The notes under the pieces were generated by a model. The model made no database searches, was not told the origin of the DNA, and worked only from the letters and a program-made list of their open reading frames with translations. From Colius striatus (Eukaryota > Chordata > Aves > Coliiformes > Coliidae), in contig NC_084772.1 of NCBI RefSeq assembly GCF_028858725.1, forward strand, positions 21,367,548 through 21,431,547: a DNA stretch of 64,000 nt, written 5' to 3'. Position numbers and translations under genes: made by a program. Each line of letters opens with the position of its first letter. Position 1 is the stretch's first letter. Below, piece after piece: positions 54,991-64,000 of this stretch.

Positions 54991-55828
54991 TCAATTGCCT
55001 CCAGGTTTCACACAGGTACAGATCTATAGCAGCAGCCAAACCTGGCCCTGCCTGGCTGGCTGGGGGCACACAGAGTGACACACACAGTCCCAGCTGTTGT
55101 TGTGGGGGGAGGCATGGAGGCACCACCCTCGCTGCATCGCTGTCCTGGGCTGCCAGCACCTCCCGCCAGGGCTCCCACCGGGCCAATTGCACCAAAGGCA
55201 GCAGCAAAGGGAAGGCTCAGCCCTGAGAGGCCTCATCCAGACCCCTCCTCATCTGACCTTCAACCTTGGAAGGGGCTGAAGCAGAGCTTGCTCTGGACCT
55301 TGAGGAGCTGGGGTCTGCTAGGAAACCCATCACCCCCTGGCAGAGCATCAGCACGGGGCTCCCCAGGCTCCACGGCACCGTCTGCAGGGAGAGCCAGCGG
55401 CCCCCAACAGGCACAGCTCTGGGCTGCAGCCGCTGAGCCTCTCCCCTCTCTTCTCCCTGCCTGTGCTGAGGGGTTTGGCAGCAAGATGGGGAGCAGAGAG
55501 GTCGGGCTGGTGCCAGCCAGGGCTGGTTTGGGAAGTGTGGTACTGGCACAGCACCCAGGCAGCAGCCCAGAGCCTGTGGGCAGCAGGGGAGGGGAGATGG
55601 CTCCTCATGAGTAATTACTGAGTCAGTTATATGCTTGGGGAGGGGTTTTTTGAAGAAGCTTCAATCTCTCCCCCTCAGGAGCCTTTGATGCTTTATTCTT
55701 GACTGCAGCACTCAGCAACCCCTGGGATCCCCACAGCAGGAGCTCGGCCTTGGAGCTGCCCCCTGCCCTGCAGAACCTGCCCCTTGAGTCAGGTGTTTGC
55801 TGAGCTCAGGGAGAGCATTTCACAGTCT

Positions 55829-56048
55829 CATGGAATCACACAATCATTGGGGCTGGCAAAGCCCTTGAAGCTGCTGCAGTCCCAGCCCTCCTCTTCTCCA
55901 GGCTCCACACCCCCATACCCTCAGCCCCTCCCCAGCACCCTTGTGCTCCAGCCCCTTCCCCAGCTCTCTGCCTGGCTCTGGCCATGCTGCAGCCCTTCAG
56001 TGTCTTTCTTGTGGTGAAAGGCCCCAAACTGAACACACTATTTGAGAT
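55829..56048 (-). mobile_element. CR1 LINE fragment with internal deletion
   Basis: CATGGAATCACACAATCATT and GCTGCAGTCCCAGCCCTCC jump straight to TCTTCTCCAGGCTCCACACC. Short CCTCC/CCTCCTC matches at the junction suggest deletion by microhomology. It ends TGAACACACTATTTGAGATG. Confidence 0.85.
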
Positions 56049-56894
56049 GCAAATACTTACTTTGCTGGTCCAAGTGGCCAGGTGAAGGTAGATGGACTTG
56101 AATAGCCCTGAAGAGCTGCTCCAGCGCTGTGATAGGTCCTGGATGCAGCAGCAAACAAGTCTTGAGGAGCTCAGAGGTGTCAGCATCACAGGTTGTGCAG
56201 GGTGGGGAAGGTGTGCTCAAGCAGTTCAAGGCTTCAACTTTACACCCTGGATCAGGATTAACAGGAACTTTTGAGGGTCCCCTTGTAACTCCAAAGAGGA
56301 CCCAAGACCCTGCAGAAGGGATGAGCAATGGTGCTGGCCCTGAGCACCTTTGATGCTGGGAGGCTGCTGGAGGAGCCTGGGCTTTCCCTGCTGGGTTTTC
56401 CTGCAGCAGCTGTGGGGGTGTGAGGCAGGAATGGGGCGAACCTGGGGAAGCTTCAGAGGTGCAGCCCAAGTGCTGGGGTGGGTGAGGCTGAGTGGGCAGA
56501 GGTCAGGAGCCTTCAGCAAGCCTGGGCAGGAGGCCTGTGTGAGCTGGGATGTGCTGCTGCACAATGGCCTCTGTGAAGGGGCCAAAAGCCAGAATTTGAG
56601 AGGTGCTAATTGCCATTAATTAGGGGTAATTTGTGCTGGTGGCCTCTGTTCTGTTCTTAGCCAAGATGGCTGAGAGCAGCAACAAACATTATTTATCTCC
56701 ATGCCATAAATCAAGCTAAAGTTGCTGCTGTTCTTTAGCCTATCATTTAGCTTTTCATCCCATAGATATGTGCACATACATCACAGTTACTGGGGCTGTG
56801 TCAGTGCCTGCTGCAGCACTGCTGCCTCGGGGTACCCTGTGCCAGGCTGGCATCCATTGGGCATCAGCAACTCATCAGCCAGGGGCATGCTCAG

Positions 56895-57243
56895 TATCAC
56901 AGAACCCCAGAGTGCTGGGGCTGGAAGGGCCTTGCAGAGCTGCTCCAGCCCCAGCCCCTGCTCCAGCAGCTTCCCCTGGCTCAGGGGGCACAGGAACGTG
57001 TCCAGGTGGGGTTGGAAACCTCCTGAGAAGGAGCCTCCACACCCTCCCTGGGCAGCCTGGGCCAGGCCTCCCTCACCTCAGCACCAAAGGACTTTCTCCT
57101 TGTGTTAAGGGGAACTGTTTGTGCCCCAGCTTGTGCCCATCACCCTATGGCATCCCATTCCTCAGCAGCAGCTCCTGCTGAGCTGTGGGAACTACACATG
57201 GCAGGAGCTGGCTCTGCGGGGGAAGGACGAAGGCTCAGCTCTG
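56895..57243 (-). mobile_element. CR1 LINE 3' fragment with an extra 5' segment
   Basis: A CR1 tail (TATCACAGAACCCCAGAG) and body to CCCATCACCCTATGG, then about 100 further bases (CTCAGCAGCAGCTCCTGC ... GACGAAGGCTCAGC) that match, in reverse, the extra 5' segment of the copy at 23402-23815. Confidence 0.85.
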
Positions 57244-57534
57244 CTGAGCAGGGCAGAGGTGGGAGCTCTCTACCCATCCACCCTTCCTTGCACAAGACCC
57301 TGGGCTCCTGCAGCTGGACCTGCTCACTTTGGGGTCCAGCCCTTGCCTGGCCACAGCAGCAGCCCCAGCACTCCGGGAGGCAGCCTCAGCCTGCCCCAGC
57401 GCTCTCTGCTTGTGTCCCCGGTGCTGGGAGGGAACAGGAGCGGCTCCAATTTGCCCTTGCAGCACCACATGCTTGGTGCCCTCCCTCCCTCCCTCTCCCA
57501 GTGCCCCATAAATAAATTCCCCTGGTCCATGCTA

Positions 57535-57760
57535 GCACACTGTATCAATCTTGTTTAATAGACTGGAAAGCTCATTGCACGGCGGCGGGTCGCGGGGAGT
57601 GCCGGGGTGATGGATGGCGCCTTCCCAGCTCAGGCCTCCGTGACACACCATGAAATATTTATGATTTATTCCAGCTAATAAACTGGAGTGAAGTGTGTGA
57701 TGTATGTGAGCAGATGGGGGATCTATTGATGCGGGTTTCGTGGCGTGGGGGGAGGGAAGG
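57535..57760. other. candidate conserved non-coding element
   Basis: AT-rich patches (GTATCAATCTTGTTTAATAG; CATGAAATATTTATGATTTA; CCAGCTAATAAACTGG, an inverted repeat) surround a short CpG-rich core (GGCGGCGGGTCGCGGGG). No repeat or coding sense. Confidence 0.36.
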
Positions 57761-58043
57761 TTCGTGCCCGTAACGGAGACGCGTGGCACAGCTCCCGTCC
57801 CGCTGCAGGGAGCACGGCTGGGCTCAGCCCCAGGACAGCCTGCAGCACTCACCTCCTCACTTGTCCACCACACAGCTCCTCACGTGGCTTTTCTCAAGTG
57901 CAGGAGCCTCTGATAGGGGAGGAGGCTTGTCCCAGGCTGTCCAGAGAGGTGTTGGAGTCTCCGTCCTGGAGCTGGGATGTTCCTGACTCTGTGTCCGCAG
58001 GGCAGCACGTGGCACAAGGGTCTGTGTAGGGCAGAGAAACACA

Positions 58044-58735
58044 AGAACACAGTCAGAGTCACAGAGAGAGACACAGAGACACACAGACACAAACACACAG
58101 AGACACAGAGACACAGAGACACAGAGACACAGAGACACAGAGACACAGAGACACAGAGACACAGAGACACAGAGACACAGAGACACAGAGACACAGAGAC
58201 ACAGAGACACAGAGACACAGAGACACAGAGACACAGAGACACAGAGACACAGAGACACACAGACACACAGACACACAGACACACAGACACACAGACACAC
58301 AGACACACAGACACACAGACACACAGACAGACACAGAGACAGACACAGAGACAGACACAGAGACAGACACAGAGACACAGACACAGAGACACAGACACAG
58401 AGACACAGACACAGAGACACAGACACAGAGACACAGACACACACACAGACACACAGAGACACAGACACACAGAGACACAGACACACAGAGACACAGACAC
58501 ACAGAGACACAGAGACACAGAGACACAGAGACACAGAGACACAGAGACACAGAGACACAGAGACACAGAGACACAGAGACACAGAGACACAGAGACACAG
58601 ACACAGAGACACAGACACAGAGACACAGAGACACAGAGACACAGAGACACAGACACAGAGACACAGACACAGAGACACAGAGACACAGACACACAAACAC
58701 AGACACACAAACACAGACACAGAGACACAGACAAG
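58044..58735. repeat. ~690-bp array of 8-bp units (GACACAGA and relatives)
   Basis: Most of the array has period 8: GACACAGA from about 58070 to 58256 and again 58500-58600, and GACACACA at 58256-58325. Between them are higher-order forms: 14-bp (GACAGACACAGAGA; GACACAGACACAGA) and 16-bp (GACACAGAGACACACA-like). Its right edge joins a minus-strand CR1 3' end at 58735, whose own tail unit is also an octamer. The strand asymmetry (A/G/C, no T) yields spurious open frames in several frames. Confidence 0.95.
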
Positions 58736-58808
58736 TCACAGAGTCATTTCATTTGGAAAAGACCTTTAAGATCACCAAGTCCAATCACACAGCTCAGGCT
58801 GCCAAGCA
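58735..58808 (-). mobile_element. CR1 LINE 3' terminus joined to the octamer array
   Basis: GTCACAGAGTCATTTCATTTGG, AAAAGACCTTTAAGATCACC and AAGTCCAATCACACAGC match the complement of the CR1 extreme 3' end; similarity fades by about 58808. The array lies exactly where the CR1 tail repeats belong. Confidence 0.85.
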
Positions 58809-59072
58809 AGGTCTGTGTCACTCCAGTTACAGGGGGCTTTTGGAGACCAGGTTGCTCACAGCAAACACTGAGGAGTGGCAAAAGTCCCTCTGGAGGGGAA
58901 TCTGTCCTGTTAGAAGAGGATTGTGCAAGTTCAGTCTTGGATTTCACGTGCTTCATGCAGAGCCCAGTGCAGGGAGCCAGGCTGGACAGGAGGTGGCTCA
59001 CAGCACAGGACACTGACCCACGGAGCCACACGTGTGGCTGCTCCTGTGGGGACAGTGCTCCTCACAGACCGG

Positions 59073-59138
59073 GCAGCGTGGCAGGGGGCAGCATGGCAGG
59101 GGGCAGCGTGGCAGGGGGCAGCGTGGCAGGGGGCAGCA
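59073..59138 (+). repeat. 15-bp tandem repeat, 4.4 units
   Basis: GCAGCGTGGCAGGGG is repeated four times (second unit GCAGCATGG), period divisible by 3, giving a GSVAGGSVAG-like frame that is not otherwise supported as coding. Confidence 0.95.
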
Positions 59139-59861
59139 GCAGCCCCTCCCCAGAGCCCACAGTGTGCCCTGGAGGGTCTGCACCAGCAGCCCAGCCTGGA
59201 TGGACCCCGAGAAAGCATCGTGATGGGTCCCACTGTCCCCCTGCAGCACAGACCCTGGCCCTTGGCTGTGCCCACAGCCCAGCCCTGCTGCTGTAGGGGC
59301 CAGAGCAGCCCCATACTCACCCTGATGGGCTGTTGGGGTGTCGGGGGGAGCCAGGTGCTGCTCCCCAGCCAAAGCAGAGCCCGGGCTGTCCGTGCTGCTG
59401 CCCATGCTCCATCCTGCCAGGCTCCACACCTGCTGTCAGGAGCCTTTAAGCTTTTGCTTTTCTCCCCAGACTCCAGGAAGCACTCCCTGCTGTCAGCTGC
59501 TCTCCTGGCATGAGGATCCCTCCTTTGCAGAGAGAAGGGCTGGAGGGAGGCACTGCCTGTACCTGGAGAACTGCTGCTCTGGCCTGTCGGCAGCAGCACC
59601 AGGATCCCAGCTGGCAGAGCCCCAGGAAGCTCAGGGGGAAGCACTCAGAATCATCAGCCTTTGCCCTTCTCTGATGCCTTTCAGCTGAGGATCTCCAAGC
59701 TCACTGATCCAGAGGCTAATTAGGCAGAAATGGAACAGCTGTCAGGGCAGCAGTGATGGGGAGTGGGATGCAAAGGGGCCTCCTTTGCTGCTCACACTGG
59801 GAGCAGGAGGTTGTGCATCCCTCCCTGGGATTAACTCTCACCTGTCTCCCCTTTCCCTAAA

Positions 59862-60300
59862 ACAGAATCCCAAATAGTGGGGGCTGGAAGGGCCCTGCAG
59901 AGCTGCTCCAGCCCCAGCCCCTGCTCCAGCAGCTTCCCCTGGCTCAGGGGCACAGGAACGTGTCCAGGGGGGGTTGGAAACCTCCCGAGAAGGAGCCTCC
60001 ACACCCTCCCTGGGCAGCCTGGGCCAGGGCTCCCTCACCTCAGCACCAAAGGACTTGCTCCTCCTGTGCCAGGGGAACTGCCTGTGTTCCAGTGTGTGCC
60101 CATCACCCCTTGTCCTGGCACTGGGCACTACAGATAAAAGCCCATCCCCATCCTCCTGACACCCACCCTTTAGGTACATGTAGGTGTTGCTGAGGTGCCC
60201 CTGAGCTCAGGCTTCTCCTCCCCAGGCTGAACAGCCCCAGGGCTGCAGCCTTTCCTCCTCACACATGTTCCAGCCCCTCAGCATCTTGGTGTCCCTTCAT
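59862..60300 (-). mobile_element. CR1 LINE 3' fragment
   Basis: From ACAGAATCCCAAATAGTG through CCTTTAGGTACATGTAGGTG to CCCCTCAGCATCTTGGTGTC; about 440 bp, the fuller version of the same type as 37152-37352. Confidence 0.91.
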
Positions 60301-61198
60301 CTAAGTGCCCCAATGAAGGTTGGATCAGGCCTGAGGCCAGGCTGCCCTCCCCACGCTGCCCGTGTCTGAGCAGGACCTGGGGAGGGGCTGTGCTCTTCCA
60401 GTCCAGGGCACTGGGTTCACGTCCCTGCTGCTGAAGTTCCTGGGTGCTGTGCCAAGCACTCCCAGTGCTGGATCTGCCCAGCTTCAGTCCAGCTGTAGGA
60501 CAGTCCCAGCTTTTCATCTGGGCCACTCTGGAGCCACTGTCCTTGTGATTTACCTGACAAGTCTCATTTTTCTCTGCTCTCTCAGAGCTTCTCCAAGGCA
60601 CTCAGCAGTTCATTTCTCCAGCCTGAGTGTTTTCTTGGTCAGTAGTTGATGCCCATGTTTGCTCATGACACCTTTGATGCTGGAAGGTTGCTGTGGCTGA
60701 CCCAGGGGGAGGGTTTTGGTGTGGGAGCTGCAGGGTGAGTTTGCTCCCAGAGCTCAGCTCTTGGGAGCAAAGAGGTTCTTGTTCAGCAGTTTGGGCACAG
60801 TGTCAGGCACTGTTTGCCTCTCTGCTCTGTGAAGGAGGGGGACAAACCATGGGCAGAGTCACAAGGGCCCTTCCATCTTTGGAACAAGTATTTGGTGACT
60901 TGAAGGGCCTCATTGCAAAAACCTCTTGTGTTTGCAGGTGGGACAGGGGCTCCCCTGCAGCCTGCCTGGGATTTCGGGCTCCCTTGTGCAAGGCAGGTGG
61001 CTACAGTCCAGCAGCCATCAGCAAGCCCCTGCCTGCAGCCCACCCTTCCCTGTGTGTGGATCTTAACCCAAAGCAGCATTTTTTAAACAAAGAAGCCTGG
61101 AAAAAGTCCTCTCCAGGAGGCCTCTCAGTGCCTGGTGCTGTGGTTGGTGCCAGCCTGTGGACTCTGGTCTGCACAGGCTGAGCCATGGCTCAGTAAAT

Positions 61199-61485
61199 CA
61201 TGGAATCATGGAATTGTTTTGGCTGGAGAAGCCCCTGAAGCTGCTGCAGTCCCAGCCCTCCCCTCACCCTGCCCAGCCCACCATGGCCCTCAGCACCTCA
61301 GCTCCATGGCTTTGGGATCCCTCCAGGGCTGGGCACTGCCCCAGCTCCCTGGGCAGCCTGGCACAGGGGCTGACACCCCTCTCAGGGAAACAGTTCTGCC
61401 TCAGCTCCAGCCTCAACCTCCTCTGGAGCAACTTTGAGGCTGTTTCCCCTTATCCTGTTGTTCATTGCTGGGGAGCAGAGCCTGG
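61199..61485 (-). mobile_element. CR1 LINE 3' fragment
   Basis: CATGGAATCATGGAATTG, GGCTGGAGAAGCCCCTGAAG and CACCCCTCTCAGGGAAACAG, ending TTCATTGCTGGGGAGCAGAG. The opening block with GGAGAAGCCCC is shared with the arm at 47929. Confidence 0.91.
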
Positions 61486-61555
61486 TGTGGTACCTGCTGA
61501 GTGAGCAGGTTGAGGGAGACAGGCATATAAATACACATACACACAGAAGACCTCA

Positions 61556-61672
61556 GTCTGGGTTGGATGGGGCTCTGAGCAACCTGCTCTGGAGGAAAGT
61601 GTCCCTGCCCATGGCAGAGGGGTTGTAAGGGGATGAGCTTTAGGGTCCCTTCCAACCCAAACCATCCCGTGC
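61556..61672 (+). mobile_element. CR1 LINE 3' end, short
   Basis: GGGTTGGATGGGGCTCTGAG, GTGTCCCTGCCCATGGCAG and GTCCCTTCCAACCCAAACC, the same lineage as 47680-47867 but without the ATTCTATG tail. Confidence 0.82.
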
Positions 61673-62078
61673 CTCCAGGGTCGTGTCCAGCCATACAGCA
61701 GCAGGGCAGCTGCCAGCTCAGGCTGCAGCTCAGCAGAGCCATTTTGCAGAACAGATGCCCACTGAGCATCTTGAATCCAATCCAGAGGTAGCAGCGAGCT
61801 GCTGTCAGGGAACAATAACCCCACAGGCTGGGCATCAGCTGCACCGCGGCTGGGCTGCTGCCACAGGGGCTGCTGCGCCTTTGTGTGCAGAGAGCAGGGT
61901 GGGGGTGGCCTGGGCAGGCAGAGGGAGGGACCTGGTGCCACAGACTGTCATCAGCCCAAAGCCCTGCACAGCTGCCAGCGAGGTTTCTGGCTCTGTGCTG
62001 CATCCCAGCTCGGGCAGGGCTGTGCTGAGCCCGCTGCTGCCGGGGCAGTGCCTGGCAGGGGCAGGGAGAGGCTTTGCA

Positions 62079-62152
62079 GGGAGTGTGGAGGCTCCTTCCT
62101 GGGAGGTTTCCAAACCCACCTGGACACGTCCCTGTGCCCCCTGATTGAGGGG
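62079..62152 (+). mobile_element. short CR1 LINE fragment
   Basis: Only GGGAGTGTGGAGGCTCC to CCCCTGATTGAGGGGAAG remains. Confidence 0.75.
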
Positions 62153-62418
62153 AAGCAGCGTTTGTGGGGGACACAGGGATGGAAGGGGAGCGGTGAGGAA
62201 GGATCCACCCCTCCCTGCCCATGCCCCATCTGAAACGACTCTCCCCCTGTCCCTTCACCTGCATGGGGAACATCTGGAAGAGTGAAAGCTCAGGGAGTGT
62301 GTCTCCTTCAGAAAGGACCTTCTACAGGTGGCAGCAGCACCTCTCTGAGTGCAGAGCACATCTCCTTGGGCAGCTGTGAGCAGAGCTCCTGCCAGGGCTG
62401 GGGAGGCAGGGACAGTCC

Positions 62419-62671
62419 TGCAGGGAGGGTGGCCCTGGCCCTGCAGGGATGGTGACCCTGGCCCTGCAGGGATGGTGGCCTTGGCTGTGCAGGGATGGTG
62501 ACCCTGGCCCTGCAGGGATGGTGGCCCTGGCCCTGCAGGGATGGTGGCCTTGGCCCTGCAAGGATGGTGACCCTGGCCCTGCAGGGATGGTGGCCTTGGC
62601 TGTGCAGGGATGGTGGCCCTGGCCCCACAGGGATTGTGACCTTGGCCCTGCAGGGATGCTCCCATGGGCCA
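62419..62671 (+). repeat. 23-bp minisatellite, 11 units
   Basis: Ten full units of the type TGCAGGGATGGTGACCCTGG+CCC and one decayed unit. Unit variants GTGACCCTGG, GTGGCCTTGGCTG and GTGGCCCTGG are interspersed in a partly repeating order. Confidence 0.96.
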
Positions 62672-63818
62672 GCTCTCAGGCAGCCTGTCTCCAGCTGCCA
62701 CCCAGCTGAGCCAGCCAGGCACAGTGCCCAGCACAGTGATCCTGCCTCAGCACAGCTTGTGGGGACAGGACAGATACTGCACATGGTGCTGGGAACTCAG
62801 GGGGGTTGTTTTGGCACAGCCAGACCTGAAATCCCACAAGCAAAGCACAGAGACTTCCCTCACTGGGCATGGGGTGGAGGCAGGGCAGTGCTGGGGCTTG
62901 TGTGTCCCCCACTCTGCCCAGGCCCCACGGCTGGGGGGATGGGAGTGGGGCAGGGATGAGACCACAGTGACAGGCTTTGTCCTGGCACTTTGCTCTGCAA
63001 ACAGGCTCTGGAGAAATCAGCTGTGGCTGACACCTCCCTGACAGACTCAAGGACACACAGGGATGTGAATTCAGCCCTTGCTCATTGTCAGGAGAGATAA
63101 GGGGAGCCAGTCATCCAGGCAGCCACAGAGACCTTCAGCTTTCCTATCAGGAGACCTTGGTGCAGAGAAATCTCCTGCCCCCACCCAGCTTTGTCTCATG
63201 GACACAGCCATCCCTTGGACCCATCCCCAGGATCATTCTCCCCAGAGCAAAGTGCAAATGTGGCAGCTTTCACCTGCTTAAATCCCAGGGAGCAGCATGG
63301 GGGCTGTGTCACTGAACCAGCTCTGAATGGCCTCTCCTCTCCCTGTGTGCTCTGTGTGAATGAGCAGCTCCAGACCTCCCTGAACAAGGCTCTGGCTGGC
63401 CAGTCCCTCAGAGCCCCGTTGCAATTCCCATCCAGGCTCTGGTCCTGTGTCACTCACACTTGCCACACTGAGGGAAGCACAGAAGAGTTTATCAGAGCAG
63501 TCATGGATTCCTTTCAACCCCAAGCAGCCAAACACCCAGAGAGCTTGAGCTTAAAACCCTCCCACAACTTTAAAACGTTGCAGCCAGCCATCACCATCCA
63601 GGAGAGTGCCAAGGGGCAGGCAGGCAAACCAGCAACAGTTCATCATCCCCTGGCTGAGCTGAGCAGAAGCTGCTCAGGGTTTTGGCATGTGCCAGCTGAG
63701 TGGAGACACAGCTCTTCTGGGCAGCAGCCTGCACCTAGAACCACAGAGCAGCGTGGGGAGGGCAGAGTCACACAAGCCCAGACTGGTCGGGGTGGGAAGG
63801 ACCAAGGGAGTTTCAACT

Positions 63819-64000
63819 TGTGTTTAAGGGAAGGTTGTGTGTTCCAGCTCGTGCCTGTTACCCCTTGCCCTGCCACTGGCCCCCACACAACAAGCACTGG
63901 CTCCATCCTCTCAACACCCACCATTCAGGGATTGATCAGTGTAGCTGAGGTGCCCCTGAGCTCAGGCTTCTCTTCCCCAGGCTGAACAGCCCCAGGGCTG
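63819..64000 (-). mobile_element. CR1 LINE fragment cut by the window edge
   Basis: Follows TTGTGTTTAAGGGAAGG with CCTGTTACCCCTTGCCCTGC and CTTCTCTTCCCCAGGCTGAA, and continues past 64000. The tail-side half (the GGGTGTGGAGG block) is absent. Confidence 0.87.

Larger units (their letters stand above)
43606..64000 (+). other. ACSF3: ACSF3 intron 7 (incomplete) or further downstream DNA
   Basis: After the exon 7 donor, 20.4 kb contain no recognisable ACSF3 exon and no other gene. The stretch holds about 13 CR1 pieces, four tandem arrays and several AT-rich motif blocks. I infer that it is all one intron because the remaining exons must lie to the right. Confidence 0.7.

Noticed and set aside
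57857..59296. Long open frames on both strands (284-439 codons) made of [12 protein letters not shown] or [12 protein letters not shown] repeats
   Set aside because: They are products of an 8-bp tandem array without stop codons. All three frames give the same octapeptide, and there is no start context, splice signal or family similarity.
62255..62784. Repeat-protein-like frames (QGQGHHPCRA repeats)
   Set aside because: They translate the 23-bp minisatellite; the period is not a multiple of 3 and all frames stay open by composition.
1..64000. tRNA, rRNA, LTR retrovirus or DNA transposon copies
   Set aside because: I saw no cloverleaf, paired LTRs, gag/pol motifs or transposase motifs that I could support.

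Overview
This window reads as vertebrate nuclear DNA, most likely from a bird. The coding signal is split into short exons with GT/AG junctions. There are no bacterial operons. About 29 CR1-type LINE fragments are scattered on both strands, the dominant repeat class of bird and other reptile genomes, covering roughly 8.5 kb by my own count. The species cannot be named from the sequence. A crocodilian or turtle is not excluded, but the GC-rich minisatellites and the compact spacing fit a bird better.

The only protein gene I can support is ACSF3, the mitochondrial malonyl-CoA synthetase (acyl-CoA synthetase family member 3), on the + strand. Six coding exons join in one consistent frame: 12,391-13,092; 14,902-15,057; 24,448-24,602; 25,061-25,206; 30,899-31,011; 43,479-43,605. 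They give 466 codons plus one base, from a mitochondrial-type leader through the AMP-binding core. The last ~120 residues of the family (hinge, C-terminal domain, catalytic lysine) are not found, so the gene runs off the right edge. A probable non-coding first exon ends at 8,018 inside a CpG island.

Layout: 1-7,740 is upstream sequence with no recognisable gene, no CR1, an orphan CpG island (about 2,480-3,015), a smaller CpG cluster (6,600-6,800), and two minisatellites (5,938-6,432 and 7,236-7,742). 7,745-8,475 is the ACSF3 promoter island. 8,019-43,478 holds the introns and exons 2-6, with many CR1 copies, a compound minisatellite at 27,119-27,343 and an internal CpG cluster at 35,155-35,265. 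43,479-43,605 is exon 7. 43,606-64,000 is one unfinished intron with more CR1, a ~690-bp array of 8-bp units next to a CR1 3' end (about 58,044-58,735), a 23-bp minisatellite (62,419-62,671), and AT-rich blocks that look like possible conserved regulatory elements.

I did not find an undescribed multi-gene system. The most unusual items are repeat biology: the octamer array apparently grown from a CR1 tail, two near-identical inverted CR1 copies 39 kb apart that share a non-standard 5' head, and a minisatellite abutting the promoter. The very long open frames (up to about 507 codons) fall in tandem repeats or GC-rich DNA and are not genes.
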